Shown one piece after another: positions 49,473 through 56,994 of a stretch of DNA of 56,994 nt (its first letter is position 1; each line of letters starts with the position of its first letter). The translations under genes were made by a program, and so were the position numbers. The DNA comes from Fidelibacterota bacterium (GTDB taxonomy: Bacteria; Fidelibacterota; Marinisomatia; SCGC-AAA003-L08; D37C17), in assembly GCA_002707645.1 (NCBI GenBank), contig PANN01000014.1, forward strand, positions 6,120-63,113, written 5' to 3'. The notes under the pieces are model-generated. The model worked only from the letters and a program-made list of their open reading frames with translations. It had not been told where the DNA came from and made no database searches.

Positions 49473-49557
49473 TGCTGAAGGCGGGATTTGAACCCGCACG
49501 AGAAATATTCTCACTGCCCCCTCAAGACAGCGTGTATACCAGTTCCACCACTTCAGC
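49473..49557 (-). tRNA. tRNA-Leu (anticodon GAG)
   Basis: GCTGAAGTGGTGGAACTGGTATACACGCTGTCTTGAGGGGGCAGTGAGAATATTTCTCGTGCGGGTTCAAATCCCGCCTTCAGCA; anticodon stem CTGTC/GGCAG, loop TTGAGGG. Confidence 0.96.
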
Positions 49558-49577
49558 TATATTGACTGAAGTGAATC

Positions 49578-49925
49578 TTATTCAGTTTCTTCAACTTCTA
49601 TTGGAACATTAATTACTGGCGCAATATCTTCAAGTTTATTTCTATCTAAAATAGGATCACTAGTAGATGTTGAAACATCTATTGATCCAGGTGTAGAAAT
49701 AACATTTAAGGATATTGCAAAAATCATAAATAAAGCAGCAAGAATTGCTGTTGTACGAACAAGTAATTTATCGGCAGCTTCACCACCAAATGCTGAATTT
49801 AAAACATTACCTGTCATTGCACTTCCCATTCCACCAGTTTTACTCGACTGCATTAGAATAATACTAACGAGCAGAAAACAAACTAAAACAAATAAAATTA
49901 AGATTACATAATATAATGCGTCCAA
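49578..49925 (-). CDS. secG: Preprotein translocase subunit SecG
   Basis: SIILMQSSKTGGMGSAMTGNVLNSAFGGEAADKLLVRTTAILAALFM; next to tRNA-Leu(GAG). Confidence 0.95.
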   Translation of the reverse strand: MDALYYVILILFVLVCFLLVSIILMQSSKTGGMGSAMTGNVLNSAFGGEAADKLLVRTTAILAALFMIFAISLNVISTPGSIDVSTSTSDPILDRNKLEDIAPVINVPIEVEETE

Positions 49926-49937
49926 ATTAACTTCTCC

Positions 49938-50681
49938 TTAAAATTTATTATAAATATTATAAAATACATCAGCATCTATAGAAGCTGAGCCTATTAAAAA
50001 ACCATCAACTTCATCAACAGCTAGTATTTCAGAAGCATTTTCCTCATTAACACTACCTCCATACAATAGGCATATATTACAATTATTTAGATTAATTTCA
50101 TTAATAATATTTTTTAAAAATTTATGAATAGAATAAATTGTTTCAGTATCAGCTGATTTACCTGTTCCAATTGCCCAAATTGGTTCATAAGCAATAATAA
50201 ACTCTTTAGATAAATTGAAGTTAATATCATTAAAGATTCTTTTAAATTGATTTTTTAGCACTTCTCTAGTAATTCCTGATTCTCTTTCTTCTAAAGTTTC
50301 ACCTATGCATATTATTGGCGTTACATTTGAATTATTTAAGACTTTTAACTTATTATTAACATCAATATCACTTTCATGAAAAATCTGACGTCTTTCAGAG
50401 TGTCCAATGATTGCAAAATCACAATTTGATTCTTTAATCATTTGCAGAGAGTTTTCGCCAGTATAAGCACCGTTTTCATATTCTGAAACGTTCTGAGATC
50501 CTAAAGATATCGATTTATTGGATTCTGATAGCTTATTCACATAATCAAGATGGATTGAAGAAGGACATATAACAATATTGCAGTTATTATTTAAATCTTT
50601 TGAAAGAAAATTTTCGAAATATGAATCAATATTTTTTTTACTCATATACATTTTCCAATTTGCTATACAATATTTACTCAT
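49938..50681 (-). CDS. tpiA: Triosephosphate isomerase
   Basis: IANWKMYMSKK, GHSERRQIF, AYEPIWAIGTGKSA, YGGSVNEENA. Confidence 0.97.
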   Translation of the reverse strand: MSKYCIANWKMYMSKKNIDSYFENFLSKDLNNNCNIVICPSSIHLDYVNKLSESNKSISLGSQNVSEYENGAYTGENSLQMIKESNCDFAIIGHSERRQIFHESDIDVNNKLKVLNNSNVTPIICIGETLEERESGITREVLKNQFKRIFNDINFNLSKEFIIAYEPIWAIGTGKSADTETIYSIHKFLKNIINEINLNNCNICLLYGGSVNEENASEILAVDEVDGFLIGSASIDADVFYNIYNKF

Positions 50682-51851
50682 TTAATACATCTCCCATGAT
50701 TTAGTTAGATTTAATTTTTCTCCACTTAATAATTTCAATGATGCTCCTCCTCCTGTTGATACATGAGTAAAGCCACTTAAATTGTCATACATTTCTATTG
50801 CACTTACTGTGTCTCCGCCACCAATTATTGTTATTTTATTTTTCATTCTTTTTACAAATTTTGAAACTTTTATTGTTCCATTAGAAAAATTTTTGTTTTC
50901 AAGCAAACCTAATGGGCCATTCCATATTACTTTATCCAATTTATTTATTTTTTTCCTAAAAATATTTAAGGTTTCAGGACCTATATCAAGACCTATATCA
51001 TTATCCTCAAGATTATTAATATTTTTTATAAATATTTTATTAGAATCAATATTATCTTTGACGCAAACCACATCTACAGGTAATATAATATTTTTATTTA
51101 TTGATTTTGATTTTTCTATAATTTCTTTTGCAATATCAAGCATATGATTTTCAACCATACTAAGGCCTACGTTAAGACCTTTAGACTTTAAAAAAGTAAA
51201 TGCCATTGCACCACCAATTAAAATATAATCTGCGTTATCTAAAAAAAAATTAATCATTTTAATTTTAGTAGATATCTTGGCACCTCCAATAATAATTCCA
51301 GTTCCTAACGATTTTTTTTGATATAAAAAATCAAATTCCCTAATCATTAACAATCCAATACATCTATGTTTAAAAAAATTTAAAATTTTAGAGTTTGAGG
51401 CATGTGATCTATGAGATGTTCCAAATGAATCACAAACATAAATATTACCATGACTTGATAATTTTTTTGAAAATTCTCTATTATTATCTGTTTCTTGTTT
51501 ATAAAATCTTAAATTTTCAAGTAAATGAATTTGACCTGGTTTTAAAGATTTAGAAATATCTATTGATTCACTGCTAATACAATCATCTGAAAAATATATT
51601 TTATTTTTGTAGTACTTATTTAAATATTTTTGAACAGGTTTTAAGCTTAAATCGGAGTTTCTCCCATTGGGTCTACCAAGATGACTCATTATAACAATTG
51701 ATGCATTTTGAGATAAACAATAATTAATAGTTTCAAATGAGGCTTTTATTCTAAAATCATTAATTATTTTACCTTTATTGATTGGCACATTATAATCAAA
51801 TCGTATAAGAACGGTTTTATTAGTTATATCTAATTCATTTATAGCCTTCAT
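50682..51851 (-). CDS. pgk: Phosphoglycerate kinase
   Basis: VLIRFDYNVPINKGKI, MSHLGRPNG, ENLRFYKQE, GGGDTVSAIE, HVSTGGGASLKLLSGE. Confidence 0.97.
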   Translation of the reverse strand: MKAINELDITNKTVLIRFDYNVPINKGKIINDFRIKASFETINYCLSQNASIVIMSHLGRPNGRNSDLSLKPVQKYLNKYYKNKIYFSDDCISSESIDISKSLKPGQIHLLENLRFYKQETDNNREFSKKLSSHGNIYVCDSFGTSHRSHASNSKILNFFKHRCIGLLMIREFDFLYQKKSLGTGIIIGGAKISTKIKMINFFLDNADYILIGGAMAFTFLKSKGLNVGLSMVENHMLDIAKEIIEKSKSINKNIILPVDVVCVKDNIDSNKIFIKNINNLEDNDIGLDIGPETLNIFRKKINKLDKVIWNGPLGLLENKNFSNGTIKVSKFVKRMKNKITIIGGGDTVSAIEMYDNLSGFTHVSTGGGASLKLLSGEKLNLTKSWEMY

Positions 51852-51909
51852 TTTAAGAAATTAGCATGAGGGGAACTATAATAATTAATTTTAATCTTTT
51901 TTAAAATTA

Positions 51910-52038
51910 TCATTCTACTTCCTCAAACTCTGCATCAATTACATTTTTTTGGTTACTGGTAGATTTATTTTCAAGGAATAAATTTTTAAAGATTAACCGT
52001 AAAAGATAAAAAAAAACTAATATAAGAAAAAATTTCAT
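51910..52038 (-). CDS. 42-aa small single-TM protein with acidic C-terminus (below ORF-track cutoff)
   Basis: MKFFLILVFFYLLRLIFKNLFLENKSTSNQKNVIDAEFEEVE*; TM plus conserved-looking tail, tightly spaced downstream of the kinase ORF. Confidence 0.6.
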   Translation of the reverse strand: MKFFLILVFFYLLRLIFKNLFLENKSTSNQKNVIDAEFEEVE

Positions 52039-52041
52039 TAA

Positions 52042-52686
52042 TTAATTTTCAACTTTTAGTGGATTGTAATATTTAGTTCCGTTTATTGGACTTCTGATAA
52101 CATTGAGGATTTCTTTTAAATCATTTTTATTATTTACAAAGTCGATATCATTTGTATTTATAATAAGCAAGGGGGACTTGTTATATCTAAAAAAATATTC
52201 ATTATACATTTGATTTAAAGAGTCAATATAATTCCAATCCATATTATTCTCATACAATCTACCTCTTTGTTTAATATTATCCATTAATCTTGAAGTTTCA
52301 GATTGCAAAAAAATTATTAAATCAGGATAAACAATATTCTTTTCAAGAATTGTGGCAATTGAATTATATAAATCCATTTCTTTATCGTCTAGATTTAAAG
52401 CAGCAAAGATTCTATCTTTCATAAACATATAATCAGAAACTACATACTTATTAAATAGATCAGTTTGTTTAAATTCATCTTGTTGTTTATATCTTGATAA
52501 TAAAAAAAATAATTGTGTTTGAAAAGCATATTGCTTAGAATTTTTATAAAATTCTGATAAAAATGGATTTTCTTCAAATTTTTCTAAAATTGATTGTGCC
52601 TGAAATTCATCAGCTAGAATCTTAGCCAAACTAGTTTTACCAACCCCTATACTGCCTTCAACTGTAATATGATAATTTATTTTCAT
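52042..52686 (-). CDS. Deoxynucleoside kinase family protein
   Basis: ITVEGSIGVGKTSLAKIL, LEKFEENPFLSEFY, DLIIFLQSETSRLMDNIKQRGRLYE. Confidence 0.93.
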   Translation of the reverse strand: MKINYHITVEGSIGVGKTSLAKILADEFQAQSILEKFEENPFLSEFYKNSKQYAFQTQLFFLLSRYKQQDEFKQTDLFNKYVVSDYMFMKDRIFAALNLDDKEMDLYNSIATILEKNIVYPDLIIFLQSETSRLMDNIKQRGRLYENNMDWNYIDSLNQMYNEYFFRYNKSPLLIINTNDIDFVNNKNDLKEILNVIRSPINGTKYYNPLKVEN

Positions 52687-52690
52687 AATT

Positions 52691-53182
52691 TTATATCTCT
52701 AATTTACAAATTTTAGATGTATCTTTAACATTATTCAATAAATAATTAACAGATTTATTATATTTTGGTAATATATATTCTCCAGCTATTTCTGACCAAG
52801 GTAATAGAACAAATCTTCTATCATATAATCTAGGATGTGGAATAACTAAAAATTCAGATTTATAAACTTTATTGTTAAAAGTAAGTATGTCAATATCTAT
52901 AATTCTTGGCATATTTGGATTATTTTTAATTTTTCTTCCCATCTTTACTTCAATAGACTCAGTCAAACTAAAAAAACTCAATAGATCTAATGTTGTTTGA
53001 ATTTTAACAACTAAATTATAAAAATTCTTATCACTCAGTGAATCTAGTGGTTCCGATTTATATATTGATGAATTGCTTAGAATAATAACATTACTGTTTT
53101 TAAGTTTTTCAAATAGAAGCTTTATATTATTAATTCTATCACCACTATTTGAACCTATTGATAAAAAAGAGAAATTATCCAT
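52691..53182 (-). CDS. folK: 2-amino-4-hydroxy-6-hydroxymethyldihydropteridine diphosphokinase
   Basis: FLSIGSNSGDRINNI, SEPLDSLSDKNFYNLVVKI, PRIIDIDILTF, IPHPRLYDRRFVLLPWSEI. Confidence 0.95.
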   Translation of the reverse strand: MDNFSFLSIGSNSGDRINNIKLLFEKLKNSNVIILSNSSIYKSEPLDSLSDKNFYNLVVKIQTTLDLLSFFSLTESIEVKMGRKIKNNPNMPRIIDIDILTFNNKVYKSEFLVIPHPRLYDRRFVLLPWSEIAGEYILPKYNKSVNYLLNNVKDTSKICKLEI

Positions 53183-53522
53183 TATAAAGAGTTGATATAT
53201 ATTCTACCTCATCATTTAAAGTAGGATTAATCTTTTTTATTTCAATTGATAAATTAATTACTGGAAACCTAGATGTTAAATAATCATAAATATCTTTACA
53301 TAAATTCTCCATTAAAACATATCTTTTAGATTTAAATATAAATTTTGTATGCTTTATAATCATTGAATAATCTATAACATCATGAATTTCATCTTTAATA
53401 TCATTACTATTTTTGACTTCGTATGATATAGTTATAAAAAAATTTTGACCATTTTCTTTTTCTTCTTCATATAAACCATGATAACCGTGAAATTTTAAAT
53501 CTTTTATTTTGTATTTATGCAT
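53175..53522 (-). CDS. folB: Dihydroneopterin aldolase
   Basis: KIKDLKFHGYHGLYEEEKENGQNFFITI, DVIDYSMIIKH, LMENLCKDIYDYL. Confidence 0.92.
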   Translation of the reverse strand: MHKYKIKDLKFHGYHGLYEEEKENGQNFFITISYEVKNSNDIKDEIHDVIDYSMIIKHTKFIFKSKRYVLMENLCKDIYDYLTSRFPVINLSIEIKKINPTLNDEVEYISTLYNG

Positions 53523-54150
53523 TATGATTTATTTTTTTATATTCAGCAATATACTCAATCCCTTTTCTTTTTTGTATACTCAAATTATTAGGATAAAGTT
53601 TCTCTAATTCAAAAAAAGAACAAAAATTATCTTCAAGCTCATTTAAAGTCACTTCAAATGGAGGATTTGAAGCAACTGTATTATCTCCTATTGGAAGCAT
53701 AATACCAATAACCATTCCACTATCTTTTAGCAATTTATTGCAATTCTTGACGTATAATAACCTTTTTGATGGATTGATAGCACAATAAAAAGTGTATTCT
53801 AATATATAATCAAAAAAACTATTATATTGATTATTTAAATTAAAGAAATCCTGATGGATTAACTTTATATCTGTATTATTTTGCTTATTACAAAAATATA
53901 AAGTTTTTATTGCAGTATCAGAAAAATCACATGCAAATACATTAAAACCGCTTTTAGCTAAGAAAATAACATCACTACTAATACCACAGCCAGGAATTAA
54001 TATATTTTTTGAATTTTTATTTTTAATTGATTTAGACCAATTTACAAAAAAGGGAGTTGGCTTACCTATATCCCAAGAAAATTCATTTTTTTTGTACTTA
54101 TTGTCCCAGAATAATGAATTATCAACTTCTAAAGATTTATCTGTCATCAA
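53515..54150 (-). CDS. SAM-dependent methyltransferase (thiopurine S-methyltransferase-like)
   Basis: FWDNKYKKNEFSWDIGKPTPFFVNW, ILIPGCGISSDVIFLAKSGFNVFACDFSDTAI. Confidence 0.88.
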   Translation of the reverse strand: MMTDKSLEVDNSLFWDNKYKKNEFSWDIGKPTPFFVNWSKSIKNKNSKNILIPGCGISSDVIFLAKSGFNVFACDFSDTAIKTLYFCNKQNNTDIKLIHQDFFNLNNQYNSFFDYILEYTFYCAINPSKRLLYVKNCNKLLKDSGMVIGIMLPIGDNTVASNPPFEVTLNELEDNFCSFFELEKLYPNNLSIQKRKGIEYIAEYKKINHNA

Positions 54151-54344
54151 ATATGTGAAACATTTTCAGCTTCATCACCTCGCTGAGTAATTGTAGAATC
54201 AAACTTAACTTCCATACCTTCTCTTATTTTTAAACCTGGTCTAACTTTAGATATATGAAAAAAATAATCTTGATCATCTTCGTCACACTCAATAAAGCCC
54301 CAACCTTTTAATTTATCCCATTCTTTAATATATCCAACTTTCAT
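54147..54344 (-). CDS. Cold-shock-domain-like protein
   Basis: GYIKEWDKLKGWGFIECDEDDQDYFFHISKV...EGMEVKFDS. Confidence 0.85.
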   Translation of the reverse strand: MKVGYIKEWDKLKGWGFIECDEDDQDYFFHISKVRPGLKIREGMEVKFDSTITQRGDEAENVSHI

Positions 54345-54652
54345 TTTGTATCCTTATTAGTTTTAAATCCTATATCTTTATCAAATTCAGATGGAAAATC
54401 ATAACCTTCTCTATCAGGATAATGCATAATATTTTTGACATTATTCCAACTCACTAAAAAATTTGCATCTATAGTTTTTTTTTTATTTTTTTTTGTTAAT
54501 AAATTAGGGTGAGCCAACCATATTCCTATATGATCATATCCCTTGACAAGGAAATGTTTTATATTACTGTTTATGCCAATTTCGTTATAAACTGAAATAT
54601 CTAAAAAATCTATATAAACAACATCACCAATTATATCCTCAATATTAAACAT
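54341..54652 (-). CDS. Hypothetical protein
   Basis: 4-nt overlap with the downstream CSD gene; FLVKGYDHIGIWLAHPNLL. Confidence 0.55.
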   Translation of the reverse strand: MFNIEDIIGDVVYIDFLDISVYNEIGINSNIKHFLVKGYDHIGIWLAHPNLLTKKNKKKTIDANFLVSWNNVKNIMHYPDREGYDFPSEFDKDIGFKTNKDTK

Positions 54653-54666
54653 ATTGAATATAATTA

Positions 54667-55152
54667 TTAGTCATCTAGTTCTTTTTTAATTGTATCTATA
54701 TCTTCTTTTAAAGATTCTAAAGATTTGTTTATCTTTCTTACATCTCTTTGAGTAGTTCTCTTGTAGCTAGAAAACTCTTCAGATAATGACTCCAAAGATT
54801 CATTTAAATCTTCTAGTCTATCTGAAAGTGTTTCATTAATTTGATCTAATTTAAATTCTAATCTTTCAAAAGTATTATTAACTGAGTCAACTTTAGCATT
54901 GTATGCTCTGTAGTGAATATTTGTTTCTTCTTGAAGGGTTTTTACATGCTTTGAAATTCCAATATACTTTAATTCTAATCTATTATACACCTCACTCCAC
55001 TCATTTACATCGCCACTTAAAGTAAAGTCACTTTCTTGTAAATCACCCATCTTCTCAACTCTATCATAATCTACAACAGTCCAGTAATAAAGTCCTGTCA
55101 AAGTCAAAACTGTTAAAAAAATCCATACTCCTCTATCTTTTATAATATCCAT
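54667..55152 (-). CDS. Membrane-anchored coiled-coil protein, hypothetical
   Basis: N-terminal TM then long heptad-rich region (LDQINETLSDRLEDLNESLESLSEEF...INKSLESLKEDIDTIKKEL). Confidence 0.7.
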   Translation of the reverse strand: MDIIKDRGVWIFLTVLTLTGLYYWTVVDYDRVEKMGDLQESDFTLSGDVNEWSEVYNRLELKYIGISKHVKTLQEETNIHYRAYNAKVDSVNNTFERLEFKLDQINETLSDRLEDLNESLESLSEEFSSYKRTTQRDVRKINKSLESLKEDIDTIKKELDD

Positions 55153-55170
55153 TTATTTTCCTTAGATTTA

Positions 55171-55458
55171 TTATTTTTCAACTTCTTCTAATTTTTTTTC
55201 CCAATCTGTTTTGGAATTTTTATTTTCATTAGAGTTTAAAGATGCATAAAAAGCTTCTTTGTCTTCTGTCTTTTTCTTTAATAATGAGAAAGCTTCTTCC
55301 ATTTCATTGTTAAATTCAGTAATAGTTTTTTCAAGACGAGTTTCTAATTCTTTCAATAGTGTTGGACCATAACTATCATTAATTCCAACTAACAAATCAT
55401 CAAGATAATCTCTTAAAAAATTACTCCTACCCTCTTTAGTATTTAAATCTTTAGCCAT
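55171..55458 (-). CDS. Hypothetical helical protein
   Basis: MAKDLNTKEGRSNFLRDYLDDLLVGINDSYGPTLLKELETRLEKTITEFNNEMEEAFSLLKKK; helical, charged. Confidence 0.65.
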   Translation of the reverse strand: MAKDLNTKEGRSNFLRDYLDDLLVGINDSYGPTLLKELETRLEKTITEFNNEMEEAFSLLKKKTEDKEAFYASLNSNENKNSKTDWEKKLEEVEK

Positions 55459-55541
55459 TATTTATTAAATATTAGTTTAAACATAGTATAAATTTTTAAA
55501 TTTTTTTTCTATAAAACAATAATTATTATTTTCACTAATTA

Positions 55542-55964
55542 TTATACCACATCGTCATTATCTAATTTATCTTCATTAACAAAAAATTCATTAAACTGCT
55601 CAAAATACATACTATTGACATAATAAATAAGGTTCAATAGTAATACGATAAAGAAATAATTCAATGAGATTAAAATTATATTTGAGAATAATATTAAATA
55701 TAATTCTTTATTTTTATCATCTGAAAATATATGCAATAAAAAGACAAGTGAAACTGGTACTAATCCTACCAAATATACTACGAACGAAGCATCATATGAG
55801 AAATTATATAAACAAGAAAGAATACTTACGCTAGACAATGTAAGTATTGAAAGATTATTATTTTTTATCAGATTTATTTTTTCTTTTGATATATAATTAA
55901 CAGCAAATAGAAGTAATAAAACTGATATAAAACACTTAAGAATAAATGAAAATATTAAAATCAT
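55542..55964 (-). CDS. Hypothetical multi-TM membrane protein
   Basis: Four hydrophobic segments. Confidence 0.6.
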   Translation of the reverse strand: MILIFSFILKCFISVLLLLFAVNYISKEKINLIKNNNLSILTLSSVSILSCLYNFSYDASFVVYLVGLVPVSLVFLLHIFSDDKNKELYLILFSNIILISLNYFFIVLLLNLIYYVNSMYFEQFNEFFVNEDKLDNDDVV

Positions 55965-55977
55965 TGTTATAATTTAC

Positions 55978-56994
55978 TTAATTAATTACTTTCATTCTAA
56001 AATTAAAATTTGCCATATTAATTATTGAATATACAGGAACACCTAGGATATTATAATCAGGCACAAAGCCCCAAAATCTTGAATCATAACTATTGTCACG
56101 ATTATCTCCCATTAAAAAATAGTAATTATGTTTAACTACATATTTATCGATACTACTAATATATTTACCATTAATTTTCAGATTTTCTAAAATATATTTT
56201 TTATCTTTTACCTTATTTGCAATCCTAGGATCCCAAGGAGTTATGATTTTATTATCATTATTTTTCATTACTAATTGTTCTGCATGTTTAATTTGTTCAT
56301 TATTTTGTTTCGTCTGAAGTTTTCTCCTAGCATCAACACTACTGCCTGAAAAAATACCAAGTATTTTGTATTTAATTAGTCCACGCAATCTGCTTATGTG
56401 TTCAGGATCGATAAGAGTAAATTGCCAACCATCAAGCTCAAGATTATTCCCATCAAGCAATAGTAGATTTACTAACGATTCCCAATCATTAACTTCTTTA
56501 ATATTGTAAGAAAAACCTTCGTCCCATAATCCATTAGAATTAATGTCTTCAAATACTTCTCCAATATCGTAATTATTATTATTATTATTATCAATAAATG
56601 ATTCAGACTTATATGGGACTGTAAATTTACTTATATTATCAATATTACCGTAATCCCATTTATTGTTATTATTTCTATCATTATATTCTTCAGAATCTTT
56701 ATCATAGAAGTAATTATTATTTAAATCATCAAAGCTTTCACATTTAAATTGAGAATATAAATAGTCTGAATTCCAGGTCATATTTTTAGTAAGTACATTA
56801 CTTTTATCAGGAAGACGTTTTAAATATTGCCCTTCGGAAGGGAATTCTAATAGTTCATCATTTACATAAATTTTTCCTTCATGCATGCTGATTCTATCTC
56901 CAGATAAACCTATACATCTTTTAACATATTTTTGAAAAGGATCTCTTGGAAATTCGAAAATAGTAACATCACCATTTTTAATTTCTCTAAATTC
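55978..56994 (-). CDS. lepB: Signal peptidase I with D/N-rich repeat insertion (N-terminus beyond window)
   Basis: Frame continues past the ORF-track start to the window edge: EFREIKNGDVTIFEFPRDPFQKYVKRCIGLSGDRISMHEGKIYVND (catalytic Lys region). C-terminal box NYYFLMGDNRDNSYDSRFWGFVP. Confidence 0.92.
   Translation of the reverse strand, partial: EFREIKNGDVTIFEFPRDPFQKYVKRCIGLSGDRISMHEGKIYVNDELLEFPSEGQYLKRLPDKSNVLTKNMTWNSDYLYSQFKCESFDDLNNNYFYDKDSEEYNDRNNNNKWDYGNIDNISKFTVPYKSESFIDNNNNNNYDIGEVFEDINSNGLWDEGFSYNIKEVNDWESLVNLLLLDGNNLELDGWQFTLIDPEHISRLRGLIKYKILGIFSGSSVDARRKLQTKQNNEQIKHAEQLVMKNNDNKIITPWDPRIANKVKDKKYILENLKINGKYISSIDKYVVKHNYYFLMGDNRDNSYDSRFWGFVPDYNILGVPVYSIINMANFNFRMKVIN

Noticed and set aside
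49473-50681. tpiA-secG-tRNA-Leu(GAG) linkage as novel
   Set aside because: secG beside tRNA-Leu(GAG) is a familiar arrangement in bacteria including E. coli.
50782-51147. + strand ORF of 121 aa
   Set aside because: Antisense within pgk; low-complexity I/F/S composition.
1-56994. CRISPR array, rRNA operon, transposase or phage defence system
   Set aside because: No regularly spaced direct repeats, rRNA segments, transposase motifs or recognisable defence proteins found on reading.

Overview
AT-rich 57-kb chromosomal window, packed with short operons; almost every gene lies on the minus strand. The content is mostly housekeeping: nusA-infB-rbfA-truB-ribF-rpsO-pnp, pgk-tpiA-secG-tRNA-Leu, trkA-trkH-lepA-lgt, accA, purM, purE, gpsA, murA, mutL, lepB, folB/folK. 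A T9SS-type sorting domain, a dockerin, lipoproteins and D/N-rich repeats suggest an uncultivated Bacteroidota/Fibrobacterota-like or Marinimicrobia (SAR406)-like marine bacterium; this placement is inference only. I saw no rRNA, CRISPR array, transposon or prophage. I support four tRNAs and three hairpins with terminator features. Items most worth a second look: (1) a GC-rich structured RNA candidate in a ~440-bp intergenic region (about 11180-11306) that I could not match to any RNA class I know, next to a small basic R/N-rich repeat protein; (2) mutL and an AtuA-like gene each broken by a +1 shift inside a poly-A tract (A8 and A10); (3) rbfA with no canonical start codon that preserves its conserved N-terminus (AUA or AUU overlapping the infB stop); (4) a signal peptidase I with a D/N-rich, calcium-repeat-like insertion; (5) a dockerin-bearing C10 protease and a cohesin-like protein with a T9SS tail in the same window; (6) a tRNA-Leu/Smr-like gene junction only 3 nt long. 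All calls come from reading the sequence; no database search was run.
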